A stretch of 64,000 nucleotides of DNA from Bdellovibrionales bacterium (GTDB taxonomy: Bacteria > Bdellovibrionota > Bdellovibrionia > Bdellovibrionales > UBA1609), in the NCBI GenBank assembly GCA_016714165.1, contig JADJNU010000004.1, positions 1-64,000 of the forward strand, written 5' to 3'. Shown here one piece after another: positions 46,647 through 55,997 of this stretch. The notes beneath the pieces were generated by a model that had not been told where the DNA came from, did no database searches, and saw only the letters and a program-made list of their open reading frames with translations. Each line of letters opens with the position of its first letter. Within the stretch, counting starts at the first letter, position 1. The translations under genes were made by a program, and so were the position numbers.

Positions 46647-47868
46647 GATCTTTTCCCTCCAATTTGATTCTCTGCAAGCGATTGTTGGTTTCATGAATAT
46701 TTACTTTTTCACCAAATGACCAACCCTCTTGCCTTAAATATTCAATCTCTTTCGCCAATCTCCAAGCCCTCCAGCAGTGGGTTGGATGACTCTGTTCGAT
46801 AAGGAGTTTATTTCTAATCTTGAGAGGGTAAAGTACGGCTGGGGCTTTGTCCAGTGGCACAGGCCGGTTACAAGTTATTCCCGTCAACCATGACGCTGAA
46901 TTTTCTCTTTTCACCCAGAGATCTAGCAAAGCATTTGGGTCAAAGCCCGCTCGTGAATAATATCGAAGCCCAACAAGATCAGCTTCTATTTCCATCCAAT
47001 ATTTGAATTCGGTATCGCCAATAAGTCTCTTCAACCTGGAAATATAATTTGAGAGAGCATTATTTAATTTACTTTCATCCAGTTGTCGAATTTGATCGGC
47101 ATAATTGTGGTAAACAAGAGAATCAAGTTGACCAAGAAAAAACTCAGTATCCGCTGAATAAGAAGGGCGATCCCAATCATTTTTGGCGGAGTCAACTGCA
47201 ACTCCAATCTGAGTGTCGGCCATTAGCTTCAAATTCGAAAAAACATCTCTATGTTTCCGCGCAGATTGCTTGAGCGTTTCCGGCAGATTCTGATGTGACG
47301 CAAGCTTTGTAAGAATCGACAGGTATTCCGTTGAGAATTTTGACAGTTCCTTAAAATAAATCTTTTGTAGATTTGCAATCTCTTGATCGTTTACTCCAGG
47401 ATGAAGAAAGGGAGTCCCAAGATAATGTTGCAGAGTTACATGAGCCAACTCATGGGCAATGACTGCCGCAACTTCGGCGTCACTCTCAAATTCATCAACA
47501 AAATTTGAAAACTTGAGAGTTCCATTTCCCATGTTTCCCGCGGATGCCATGCTTCCCCTAGCGGCTTCGCCCTTGAGCACGAATAGACAAAATTCGCTTT
47601 TCGCGTATTCCGACCTAAATACGTCAGGGTTTGCATCCATAACGAGTTCAACTACATCACCTAGGTATCTTTTAGTTTCTATCAATCTATCATCGCTCTG
47701 TTCGTCATCCTTACATTCCCATAGTTTATAGTTGTTATAGACACGTCTCTCAGTTAGTTGCACCTTTTCGCCAGACAAAAGCGACTGATATTTGGCCCAG
47801 ACTGAATTGGTATTGGCTAAGGTAGAAACAAAAATTGGTATAACTACAAGTGCTCGTCTGATACCCAT
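46627..47868 (-). CDS. Secreted M48-family zinc metallopeptidase
   Basis: ATG 47868 with GGAAGGG upstream gives a signal peptide (IRRALVVIPIFVSTLANTNSVWA). The zinc motif HELAH sits in AAVIAHELAHVTLQH (about residue 140), and EIEADLVGLRYYSRAGFD supplies the third ligand, as in M48 (Ste24/BepA/LoiP-type) peptidases. About 413 aa with long helical inserts; no TPR region is obvious. Likely a periplasmic quality-control protease; substrate unknown. The Cys-rich membrane gene overlaps its end. Confidence 0.88.
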   Translation of the reverse strand: MGIRRALVVIPIFVSTLANTNSVWAKYQSLLSGEKVQLTERRVYNNYKLWECKDDEQSDDRLIETKRYLGDVVELVMDANPDVFRSEYAKSEFCLFVLKGEAARGSMASAGNMGNGTLKFSNFVDEFESDAEVAAVIAHELAHVTLQHYLGTPFLHPGVNDQEIANLQKIYFKELSKFSTEYLSILTKLASHQNLPETLKQSARKHRDVFSNLKLMADTQIGVAVDSAKNDWDRPSYSADTEFFLGQLDSLVYHNYADQIRQLDESKLNNALSNYISRLKRLIGDTEFKYWMEIEADLVGLRYYSRAGFDPNALLDLWVKRENSASWLTGITCNRPVPLDKAPAVLYPLKIRNKLLIEQSHPTHCWRAWRLAKEIEYLRQEGWSFGEKVNIHETNNRLQRIKLEGKDHERLSK

Positions 47869-48506
47869 TTTTTCCCTTCCTCTGGAAGTGTATCGCAACG
47901 AGACCTTTGCAATTCATAGGCCACAGTTTGAGGTATAATTCTGCGCCACTATTTGAGTTCCTGTGCATTAGACACCCAAAAAATGGGCGATCAAAAACCC
48001 TGATTGGTTTTTTATTAGGTTCGCCTATCGTTCGGGTCTCAACCCATAACGCCGATGATGACCTTCACTACAAAAAAGATGACCGCACACGCTGCAAGAA
48101 GGCTCGCTGAGTTTATTTTAGTCATTGTTCGAACTCCCTAAGTCCTGTGTCGGCAGAATTGACAAAACCTTTAGCTTTTTTCATTCCGTTAATAATGATC
48201 TATGCGGATGCTGCCAAATGCAAGATTCTGGGGGCTCAGGTGACTCTGGAACTAAAGTCAGCTTTCAGTCAGACTTCGAAGTTTTCTATGCCATTGTAAA
48301 TAGAGGGGTTTCACAGAAATTGACAATTTATGTCTGGACACCGTCTGTTTGACACTTCTTCATGGTGTCTACCAATGTGCTCAAATTGAGTATTTATATA
48401 ATAATTTCAAGCAGTTAAGCATATTTGTCTCACTTGGGCACGGGCCTGGCACTAACTGGTTGTTAGAAACGAGCCTGGTTTGTAGGGCTTCACAGAGGTT
48501 GTGATT
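47869..48506. other. Long intergenic region
   Basis: No gene supported. It contains the divergent upstream regions of the M48 and lipoprotein genes, a small AT-rich hairpin (AAAAACC 47993-47999 with GGTTTTT 48006-48012 plus a following T) and a TATAAT at 48397-48402 without a good -35. Short open frames here lack ribosome-binding sites and protein-like composition. Confidence 0.5.
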
Positions 48507-49286
48507 ATGATGCGAAGAAAAAACATTCTGGTAGCTTTCGTTGGTCTGGCGGTACTAGCTGGCTGTGCGAAGGAAAAGAAGAAAGAGACTCCTCCAGATG
48601 CTGCACCTCCTGTTGTTGAGGTCCCGCAAGGGCCGTATGTTCCTCCTGGAAACGGTCCGGGACAAGGTCCAGGATCCAATTGGGAGTGGGGAGGATCAGC
48701 AGAACTTAAGATCAATGGTGCTGATCAGAGAGCAAAAAATAAGCTCATGGGAGAGTACACTGGCCGTCCAATGAACAGCCCAAAAGACATTCGCCTGAAT
48801 GTGAATCTGACCAAAGCTGGCAATGGGTACGGTGGCGTTGTCACTATCAGCTACGTTGATAATGGGTACCAAGAAGAAGGTTACTTCACTTCAGGATCTA
48901 GCGAGAAGGAAGTTCAATTTAATATTTGGCAACATAAGGATAACAAGTACGCCTACCATGGCTTCTTCGAAGATTTTCTTGGAGGAATTATTGTTGTTAT
49001 GGATGAGTGGATTGATCTTGGTGATGGAAAAGGTCCTGAAGACCTTGTGGGTGGGAAAGTCTATTTTAAGAATTTCGGTTTGACTTATGCTCCTCATCCC
49101 CCCACCCGATGTTGGTTTGTCTCTCTTGGACCATATGATTGTCGGGCATGGAAAACAGATCGTTCAGTAGAAACGACTCGGAGTATTTATCCAGACGGTG
49201 GTTATGTTGAGCTCGGCAGTTTTGCTGGAATGATCTTAGATGAGGCCTTTAATGGCGAGGTTACGGAAATATTGGATAACTATTGA
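48507..49286 (+). CDS. Lipoprotein of unknown function
   Basis: ATG 48507 (a second ATG follows at 48510) with GAGG upstream. Signal ends in the lipobox LAGC (VAFVGLAVLAGC). A charged Lys/Glu run and a Pro/Gly-rich linker follow, then about 190 residues rich in beta strands and aromatics. No family recognised. It is followed by two more lipoprotein genes with separate leaders. Confidence 0.75.
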   Translation: MMRRKNILVAFVGLAVLAGCAKEKKKETPPDAAPPVVEVPQGPYVPPGNGPGQGPGSNWEWGGSAELKINGADQRAKNKLMGEYTGRPMNSPKDIRLNVNLTKAGNGYGGVVTISYVDNGYQEEGYFTSGSSEKEVQFNIWQHKDNKYAYHGFFEDFLGGIIVVMDEWIDLGDGKGPEDLVGGKVYFKNFGLTYAPHPPTRCWFVSLGPYDCRAWKTDRSVETTRSIYPDGGYVELGSFAGMILDEAFNGEVTEILDNY

Positions 49287-49320
49287 CAGTTAAATGATTG
49301 AACAATTTGCGATTTTTTTA

Positions 49321-49368
49321 AACAGGTAAACAGGTAAACAGGTAAACAGGAAAACAGGAAATAGGTAG
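49321..49368. repeat. Tandem 8-bp repeats in the leader of a lipoprotein gene
   Basis: Three copies of AACAGGTA, two of AACAGGAA, then one degenerate copy (ATAGGTAG), ending 4 bases before the ATG at 49373. Each unit carries an AGG that could act as a ribosome-binding site, so copy-number change would alter translation or promoter spacing. Confidence 0.9.
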
Positions 49369-49372
49369 TAAT

Positions 49373-50008
49373 ATGAAGAATCAAAAATACCAAATAAAGA
49401 ACTTTGTTGTCTGGAGTTTCTTTGCCTTTCTGATGGTTTCATTGGCCATGATGACCACCGCTTGCGGCAAGAAAGATGGCAAGACGGCGACAACTCCCGG
49501 GAATACATACAATCCAAGTTGTCCTGGTTGCGTTGCTGATGGGACCCTGCTAGGAGCGGCACTCGGATTCAATGGAGGTACGCTGGCCAATTACCGTCTC
49601 GAGCTAGGCCTTACATTTTCTGGATCGGCTGGTGCCTCGGGATTCTCCGGTTACAGTGGTCCGGTTTCAGCTGTTGGAATAATGTCGGTGCGAGTTTCCT
49701 CTCAGTATTGTCCCATGCCCATCGGGGCCTATCAGGTTGCCACAACGGCAAATGGTCAGTGGGATGCATCGCTGGGTGGATTTCGTGGCCTTTCACTAGA
49801 GGCTCGTCATACCGATGGAACGATCGTTCGCTTGCGCTTTGATTATGGAATAATACGAGGTGTTCAGCCAAACCTCATTGATGATGGAAGTCGCGTTTAT
49901 CCTTATGGTCTCATGGCTGACGTTATCGTTGATTCGGTTAATAGCGTTGTCTGTGTGGCCGGGTACCCGGGTCTTCCGCCTTTAAATAAATTTTTCTTTA
50001 CCTATTAG
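49373..50008 (+). CDS. Lipoprotein of unknown function
   Basis: 211 aa. The signal (FVVWSFFAFLMVSLAMM) ends in a lipobox-like TTAC, and the mature protein starts CGKKDGK. A CPGC motif follows near residue 49, then a Gly/Ser-rich beta-type domain. No family recognised. The ATG sits directly after the 8-bp tandem repeats. Confidence 0.72.
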   Translation: MKNQKYQIKNFVVWSFFAFLMVSLAMMTTACGKKDGKTATTPGNTYNPSCPGCVADGTLLGAALGFNGGTLANYRLELGLTFSGSAGASGFSGYSGPVSAVGIMSVRVSSQYCPMPIGAYQVATTANGQWDASLGGFRGLSLEARHTDGTIVRLRFDYGIIRGVQPNLIDDGSRVYPYGLMADVIVDSVNSVVCVAGYPGLPPLNKFFFTY

Positions 50009-50081
50009 ATCTATTAAATGGATCTGTTTAAATGCATGAGGAAATAGATCTAGGAGATATAGACCTACGATAAATAGATCT
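50007..50081. repeat. Repeated AGATCT palindromes between two lipoprotein genes
   Basis: AGATCT occurs at 50007-50012, 50046-50051 and 50076-50081 within larger TAGATCTA-like contexts, with a related GGATCT at 50020-50025. The spacings are 39 and 30 bases. They could be binding sites for a regulator of the next gene or chance. Confidence 0.4.
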
Positions 50082-50127
50082 TCGAGAGATTTGATGGCCG
50101 AGTAAAGTGAAATAGTTGAGGAAGAAA

Positions 50128-50784
50128 ATGAAAAATGTGAAAGCGAAATGGACATTACTAGGTGGATTGTTAATCGCAATTTTTGCTTCCGGATGCTCCT
50201 ATCAGTGGCGAGAAGCGGATCCTGGAATTGACGACAAAATTCTTATGGATATGATAGACGAATTTGGACAGAGCTCTGGCGCAGGAGGTATGTCTTCGTT
50301 CCTATCTTTGGCGGGACGTGAAAACGCTGTCCTCTATTTTGCGGAAGGCTGGTCCGACCAGCAAGGGACGATGGGCCCCCCTGCCAGCGTTTTGGCTATT
50401 TTGGACTTCAGCTTTATGGGACAATCGAGTGACTTGTCACCCCTGGACATGGATAACGCAAGGGCCATTTTTGTAGATTTAAAAAATGAGTCTGGAGAGC
50501 ACGAGAATGCTCTTCTCATTGATTTTGTGCTTAAGGGAAAGACAGCGCATGTGACAAAGGTATTTGTCAGCCAAAGTGGAAATGGCATTGTGAATGGTGA
50601 GGAATTTGAAGTGGAGATGTCTGACGGCAGTGGCAAGCCTATTTTGGTCAGGAGCTATGATCTTGTTGACGGAACTGATGATTTAAAGGGAACAATTCAA
50701 CTGAGTCTTTGGGATTTTGATGCGAACAACAACGAAGATTTTCTCGGAAAAATTTCAACTTTAGTTGGTTTCGAAGGCGAGTGA
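50128..50784 (+). CDS. Lipoprotein with a possible C2-like C-terminal segment
   Basis: ATG 50128 with GAGGAAG upstream; a TTG at 50116 is less likely. Signal LLGGLLIAIFASGC ends in a lipobox. Near the C-terminus, LSLWDFDANNNEDFLGKI resembles the calcium-loop strand of C2 domains, but the rest does not clearly match. Function unknown. Third lipoprotein in a row. Confidence 0.68.
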   Translation: MKNVKAKWTLLGGLLIAIFASGCSYQWREADPGIDDKILMDMIDEFGQSSGAGGMSSFLSLAGRENAVLYFAEGWSDQQGTMGPPASVLAILDFSFMGQSSDLSPLDMDNARAIFVDLKNESGEHENALLIDFVLKGKTAHVTKVFVSQSGNGIVNGEEFEVEMSDGSGKPILVRSYDLVDGTDDLKGTIQLSLWDFDANNNEDFLGKISTLVGFEGE

Positions 50785-50860
50785 GCATTGGTGAGTATTT
50801 CTGGAACTAGAAAAAAATAGAAGAGACCAGAGCAGGGATGACAAGGATCCAGAAAAGTCT

Positions 50861-50889
50861 TTGGTGTTAAAGGTGATTTCTGATATAGT
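50861..50889 (+). promoter_or_regulatory. Promoter of the Xer-type recombinase gene
   Basis: TTGGTG (50861-50866), 17 bases, TATAGT (50884-50889). The predicted start of transcription (about 50896) is only about 5 bases before the ATG at 50901, and no ribosome-binding site is present, so the mRNA may be nearly leaderless. Confidence 0.55.
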
Positions 50890-50900
50890 GCGCATTCTTT

Positions 50901-51773
50901 ATGGCACTAAAGTACTGGGTTGAGTTCTTCGATGATTTGCAGCATGTACGAGGACGGTCGCTTAATACCGTTATGGCATACCGTCGTGACTTGGAGCTAT
51001 TTGAAGAATTTCGAAATAAACATTCCGATATTTCCAGACTTTATGAATTTTTGAGTCAGCGAGGCTTGAGTGTAAGGTCTCAGGCAAGGGTGGTCAGCAG
51101 CCTGCGAACCTTTTTTCGCTTTTGTGAAAAGCAGGGAGTGACAGTTCCGGAGTTGAGGCAATTGCGTCCTCCGAAAGTCAATGTCACTCTCCCTCGAGGG
51201 CTCACTGCGGACGAGTTTCATCGTCTTATTCAGGCCTGTGAAGTGGAAAATTCCTATCGAACAGCACGCAATCAGATCACGCTCTTGTTGCTTTTTGGCC
51301 TTGGTTGTCGGGTCAGTGAACTCGTGGGACTTGATTTGTCTGACATCAATGAAACCGAAGCATGGATTAAGGTTCTTGGCAAAGGTGGCAAGGAAAGATT
51401 AATCCCCTTAACGGTCAAGCTCATGCGCGAGCTAAGGGATTACTTGGTGGAAGTGAGGCCTCATCTTGTGAAGGGCGAGAATTCGGCGGTTTTGCTCAAT
51501 GATCGAGGTCATCGCCCTTCTCGGGTCGACATTTGGCGCTGGTTGTCAGCTTGGTCTATCAAGGCAGGTTTCGACGAACCGATGGGGCCTCACCGATTTC
51601 GGCATGGTTGCGCAACGGCACTCCTTGAATCGGGAGCTGACCTCAGATCGATTCAGGTACTTCTTGGACATTCGAGCATTCAAACAACTCAGGTTTATAC
51701 AACAGTGTCGGCAAAAAAAATTCGAGAAGAGATCGATCGACATCATCCTTTGTCTGAGCCTCCAGAAAAATAA
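50901..51773 (+). CDS. XerC/XerD-type tyrosine recombinase
   Basis: 290 aa, the usual Xer size. N-terminal core-binding domain (RGRSLNTVMAYRRDLELF) and C-terminal catalytic domain with Arg in GLGCRVSELVGL, Lys in LGKGGKERLIPL, HRFRHG, LGHSS and the nucleophile Tyr in TQVYTTVS. Xer recombinases resolve chromosome dimers at dif; whether this is XerC or XerD cannot be decided here. A tail HHPLSEPP recalls XerD. No dif-like site was noticed in the window. Confidence 0.88.
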   Translation: MALKYWVEFFDDLQHVRGRSLNTVMAYRRDLELFEEFRNKHSDISRLYEFLSQRGLSVRSQARVVSSLRTFFRFCEKQGVTVPELRQLRPPKVNVTLPRGLTADEFHRLIQACEVENSYRTARNQITLLLLFGLGCRVSELVGLDLSDINETEAWIKVLGKGGKERLIPLTVKLMRELRDYLVEVRPHLVKGENSAVLLNDRGHRPSRVDIWRWLSAWSIKAGFDEPMGPHRFRHGCATALLESGADLRSIQVLLGHSSIQTTQVYTTVSAKKIREEIDRHHPLSEPPEK

Positions 51774-51900
51774 AGGCGAAATCTTAATTTTATCCTTGGG
51801 GTTTGGGTTTGTCCGCTCCAATTCGGGCCCTGGACGAGAGTCAAGCCATCACAGAAATAAAGGACTTCTCGCTTCCACCTCCTTTGCATGACTGGAATCC

Positions 51901-53386
51901 ATGAGAATTTATTCATTTGTACGAAAAGGAATGGAATTAGTTTCTATTGAGGTTGAACTGAATCTGCTCCCAGGGGCGAATCAGCTTCAGATTATGGGCT
52001 TGCCAGATACGGCGATACGCGAAAGTGGACTTAAGATTAAATCGGCCCTCAAGACTCAGGGGTTTAAGTGGCCGGCCGGGCAACAGATTCTTATTAATTT
52101 AAGACCCTCACACTGGAGAAAATCAAGTCGGGGATTGGAGCTCGCAATTGCCTGTGCCTACCTCTGGAAATCGGGCCAGATGAGGCCGCCAGAGGGGCTT
52201 GGTGAGGACATTTATGTCTACGGAGAGCTCGGACTAGATGGGAAAGTCTATGCACCTGGTGACCTGGACTCATTGTTTAATCACCCCACTCAGGCTCCGA
52301 TTTTTACTGGGAATCATGATCAACAGCTTCCGTGGTCGTTCCTCATGATCAAGGACCTTAAGGGCTTGCGATGTCCAGAAAAATTGGAGGCCAAACCCCT
52401 TTGTGATTTTAAGTTCGAGGCGACTCCTTTGCCTCAGTTGGATTTTCCGACCGAAGCGGCTAAACTTTTGAAAATAGTTTCACTCGGAGAGCATGCGACA
52501 TTGGTTGCAGGTCCCGCAGGTTCCGGCAAAACGACTCTTGCAAGAGGACTGCATGCTCTTCTTGGGCCTCCTCCCTCTCACTTGTGGCCCGAGATGGCGC
52601 GGGTCAAACGTTGGTTTAGCGATTCAACGCCCTATCGGCCATTTGTGTCGCCTCACCACAGTGTGACTCCAAGTTCGATGATTGGCGGGGGATTCCCGGT
52701 ATTTCCAGGTGAAATTACTCGGGCGCACGGAGGCCTGCTTCTTTTGGATGAGTTTTTAGAATTTCCGGCTCAAGTAAAGGAATCCTTGCGTGAACCACTT
52801 GAAAGTGGAGAGATTATCATTTCTCGCCGAGGTCAAAATCAGACTTTACCGGCCAGATTTCTCTTATTGGCCACGACCAACCTTTGTCATTGTGGGCGTT
52901 TGGTTCCAGAACGCAGAGCCCCGTGCCGATTTAGTCTGACTCGCTGTCGATCCTATTTAGAGAGAATGAGTGGTCCCATGTTGGATCGATTTGATGTTTT
53001 GGCTTTTAGCAGCGATTGGGCAAGATCGGGGCAAGCTCATTCCAAAAATGATAGAATGGAATCCATGCAAAGCATTTTTTGAACATGTCGAAAGAGCCCG
53101 TTTGTTTCAGCGAAATCGTCAGACGACAGAAATTCAAGAAAATGGTTCTTTCGAAGTTAACGGCAGGACGGATGAGACAAGGATCTCCCAGACTCTGCCT
53201 CCCTTTGTAAGAGAAAATCTTTTACCCACGATGGGGGATTCTCGGCGCCGCATGCGAGCTCTGATGCGGGTGGCTAGAACATTGGCCGACTTGGATGAAA
53301 ACCTATCCATCCAACTACCTCATCTCAATGAGGCATCACAGTGGGCGTGGAGAAACTTCGAGAACCTCAATCAGATTTTCGCGTGA
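51901..53386 (+). pseudogene. comM: ComM/YifB Mg-chelatase-like AAA+ protein, frameshifted
   Basis: The total span fits a full ComM (about 495 codons; family about 500). The first frame encodes the N-terminal Lon-type fold (ANQLQIMGLPDTAIRES, INLRPSHWRKSS), Walker A VAGPAGSGKTTLARGL, GGGFPVFPGEITRAHGGLLLLDE, and GPMLDRFDVL. It stops at 53080-53082 just after a T6 run (53075-53080). The next frame continues with FEHVERARLFQRNR and SRRRMRALMRVARTLADL, as ComM should. One T fewer in that run restores the gene. ComM is a branch-migration helicase needed in natural transformation. Decay, slippage or a sequencing error are all possible. Confidence 0.85.
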
Positions 53387-53466
53387 GCAACTTATCCGAT
53401 CCATTGAATAGGACTTGAGTTTTGGAGGCGAATTTGATTTTATCCAACTTTCGTATTGCCTGGTGA

Positions 53467-53540
53467 GGTGGCGTAGCCAAGTGGCTAGGCACCGGACTGC
53501 AAATCCGTGAACGCCGGTTCGAATCCGGCCGCCACCTCCA
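53467..53540 (+). tRNA. tRNA-Cys (anticodon GCA)
   Basis: The 7-bp acceptor stem GGTGGCG/CGCCACC, an anticodon loop CTGCAAA with GCA, the T arm around GGTTCGAATCC, U73 as expected for tRNA-Cys, and encoded CCA at 53538-53540. Nothing inside suggests decay. The region downstream holds several mobile-element remnants. Confidence 0.95.
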
Positions 53541-53625
53541 AATTAACCTGATCTGAAGATTCCGATCCATTCCAAATGTCAGAAGCGTCGTGACAAAGCC
53601 TTCCAAAAAAGAAAGGAAGGCGTGC

Positions 53626-53706
53626 ATGAAAAGGAAAAGAATTACGATAGGAGATCACTTTAGTCGTGAGAGTGTTGCCGTAGATGTCGGGAAATCACTG
53701 CGAGCA
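53626..53706 (+). pseudogene. Fragment of an IS3-family transposase
   Basis: A short plus-strand stretch reads KRKRITIGDHFSRESVAVDV, like the IS3-family OrfB sequence around DDFSRECLA near the first catalytic Asp. Only about 27 residues are recognisable; no flanking element sequence or ends found. The assignment rests on that motif alone. Confidence 0.5.
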
Positions 53707-53790
53707 TCCCACTGCCAACCGTGGAGAACCGAAATTGCTTGGCTTTACCGACGCGGTTCGCTTGAGTTAAGTCCAAATCACTGATGCGTC

Positions 53791-54831
53791 TTATTGTCGA
53801 TTGTAGAGTCTCTTTAGAAGAGCAACAGCTTGTTCGCGCGCCCATTCCCGAGTAACCGGCTGTACTTTATAGCGTTGTATTAGAGGCTCCAGGTCGCTCG
53901 TCATTTGATCGAACTGTTTAGGACTGCGGTACCGCAAACGTTCATTTAGGGAGCTGTCTTCCATGCCTGGCTGCAGAATCGCATCGATCTCAAGCAATAG
54001 TTTCGTGAGCCCGAAGATGCTTTCCTCCTCCGGGTAGGCGGCTCTTTCATGCTCGGCAATGAACTTTCCGAGCCTGCCTGTGGCTCTATCCCAAAGATAC
54101 CCAATTCCGCGGTGGCCTATTATCAATCCTTGAAAGCTTCGGAACATGTCATTATCAATTAAGTTGTGAGCAGACTTCAAGGCGAGCCAAGCCTGCTCAA
54201 AGTGGGTATAGTGAACCGCTTTGTCAAAAAAAATTCGGGGCATTAATAGCGTACCGACCAGGTGCTCCTCCAGTCGATCATGAAAAAGTAGATCGCCCCT
54301 TACTGCCGTGAGTACAAATCCTCGTTTGACGGCACTAATAAAAGCGATCTCAGAAAATGTCTGACTGCCGAAGTAAGGCACGCCCAGAAACTGGATTCCA
54401 TCTTTATTCAGAATGTTTAACCGATCAATGTCTGGCATCACAATAGTTTGGTTATCGGCATAAAAATCAAATTTTGCAAAGTACTCAGGAAAGGTCCTAA
54501 TGGCCTGCCATAAAGATGGCAAATAATTGACCGGCGTTGCGGATCTCTTGCTTTCCAGTCTGGTAGCAACAATTAAATGGCCAACTCCGTCCTTGGGTTT
54601 AAAAGTGCGGAAACGAAGTGGAAAAGAATCACCGTTATAGCGATATGGAGAATATCGCAGGAACTGACCGTCAACTTGGAAATTCCCCACCTTTACGATG
54701 GTCTGGTCAGAGCTTAGAAAGAGACCACAAATAGAAAGAAAATCTGTTCTCGCAGCCCAAGTCTCTCGGCCAACTAAGGTCATTAAAAGGAACGGCAAGA
54801 GGATGGGATAATGGCGAAATAGATAAGGCAT
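53791..54831 (-). CDS. Secreted protein of unknown function
   Basis: 346 aa with a signal peptide (LFRHYPILLPFLLMTLVG, cleavage near WAA before RTDF). The rest contains beta-rich then helical segments and no motif that I recognise. It lies alone between the tRNA-Cys/IS3 remnant and the IS66 block. Confidence 0.65.
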   Translation of the reverse strand: MPYLFRHYPILLPFLLMTLVGRETWAARTDFLSICGLFLSSDQTIVKVGNFQVDGQFLRYSPYRYNGDSFPLRFRTFKPKDGVGHLIVATRLESKRSATPVNYLPSLWQAIRTFPEYFAKFDFYADNQTIVMPDIDRLNILNKDGIQFLGVPYFGSQTFSEIAFISAVKRGFVLTAVRGDLLFHDRLEEHLVGTLLMPRIFFDKAVHYTHFEQAWLALKSAHNLIDNDMFRSFQGLIIGHRGIGYLWDRATGRLGKFIAEHERAAYPEEESIFGLTKLLLEIDAILQPGMEDSSLNERLRYRSPKQFDQMTSDLEPLIQRYKVQPVTREWAREQAVALLKRLYNRQ

Positions 54832-55341
54832 TTAGAATCACCTTGCAATTGTTATACCAAGCCTTGCTCAATGAGCGCCCCACAGTGGCTCCCGGCGAGT
54901 GGTGAATGAATGCTTGAAGTTTCAGCGGGTTCGATTGCGCGATCGTGACGGCGGAAGAATCCAGTGTCCGGTGACAGTACCTAATCTGGTCGCTTAGTCG
55001 CGAGATTTTACAATTTTCTTCTTGTAAGAAATCGATCCCCGGTCGTCGTGATCGGTCAGTTTCATAAATGCAATTCTAATATAAACTAATTCTATTTGTC
55101 ACGATGCCCTTTTTGAAGCACCCGACTCACAAATGCAGAGCCCTTTAGTCTCAAGGCACAAGGGCCTGATTGGCCTTATTTTGTCGCTCTGCTGTCTGGC
55201 CTAGGCGCTATTCTCCGCACCTTAGGTTCTCAAACAAACTGAGACTCAATAATTTGGTCGGTCTGGATTGAGCGCTCCATAAACCCTATTTCCCTGACTT
55301 GAATTTTTCCCATAAATTACTCCGCATCCAAGGAGGCTTGA
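54832..55341. other. Intergenic region left of the IS66 block
   Basis: No gene supported. It should contain the left end of the outer IS66 element, but I could not identify a terminal repeat. A strong AAGGAGG just before 55342 belongs to tnpA. Confidence 0.45.
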
Positions 55342-55644
55342 GTGAAAAATTCTGAGCAAAGATTAAAAACTAAGGAATATTGGCAGACCAAAATCAGGGA
55401 GGCAGAGAGTTTTTCTGGCCCCGAGACCGAGTTCTGTCGGCAAGAGGGGCTGAACAACACAGCTTTCAAGAATTGGAAGTATCGACTATCGAGGGGAAGC
55501 AAGAGCGGGGGTAATCGACGTCGAAGGTCCTTGAGCTCAACTTTTGTGCCAGTGGAAGTTAAGACACCAAGAGCAGCTCATTCACTTCCTGACGCGCAGT
55601 GGGTGGCCGAGCTGATTTTTTATCTGCAGGGAGGTACCCGATGA
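55342..55644 (+). CDS. tnpA: IS66 TnpA (outer element)
   Basis: 100 aa. GTG start with AAGGAGG upstream. KEYWQTKIREAESFSG...FCRQEGLNNTAFKNWKYRL is an IS66 TnpA-type DNA-binding N-terminus; the C-terminal half is basic and Ser-rich. Its stop overlaps the tnpB ATG. Confidence 0.8.
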   Translation: MKNSEQRLKTKEYWQTKIREAESFSGPETEFCRQEGLNNTAFKNWKYRLSRGSKSGGNRRRRSLSSTFVPVEVKTPRAAHSLPDAQWVAELIFYLQGGTR

Positions 55645-55997
55645 AATCTCCCAGCCAATTTGAGGGAGTGTTTCTGCATCGGGATCCTGTGGATTTACGC
55701 CGTGGGATTCCGGGGTTGAGTCAGATTGTGGAGAGTGCCCAAATGGGAAAGTTGAGTGGGAAAAATCTTTTCGTGTTCTGTGGTCGACGACGGCACACGA
55801 TCAAGATTCTGTATTTTGATCGAAGTGGGTTCTGTCTATGGCAAAAGCAGTTGGATGTGGAAAAGTTCCCATGGCCGAAGAAATCTGTGGAGGAAGTCGT
55901 CCATATATCCACAGAGCAATTGAGTTGGCTTCTGGAAGGTTATGATGTTTGGAAAATGAGGCCATTTTCAGAAATAAATTTTGAAAGAGTCTGTTGA
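55641..55997 (+). CDS. tnpB: IS66 TnpB (outer element)
   Basis: 118 aa from ATG 55641, which overlaps the tnpA stop (ATGA). VFLHRDPVDLRRGIPGL and LFVFCGRRRHTIKILYFDRSGFCLW match the IS66 Orf2 family. The role of TnpB in IS66 transposition is unclear, but it is conserved. Confidence 0.9.
   Translation: MKSPSQFEGVFLHRDPVDLRRGIPGLSQIVESAQMGKLSGKNLFVFCGRRRHTIKILYFDRSGFCLWQKQLDVEKFPWPKKSVEEVVHISTEQLSWLLEGYDVWKMRPFSEINFERVC

Noticed and set aside
48125..48352. A 75-codon plus-strand frame upstream of the first lipoprotein
   Set aside because: No ribosome-binding site and no recognisable feature; probably intergenic.
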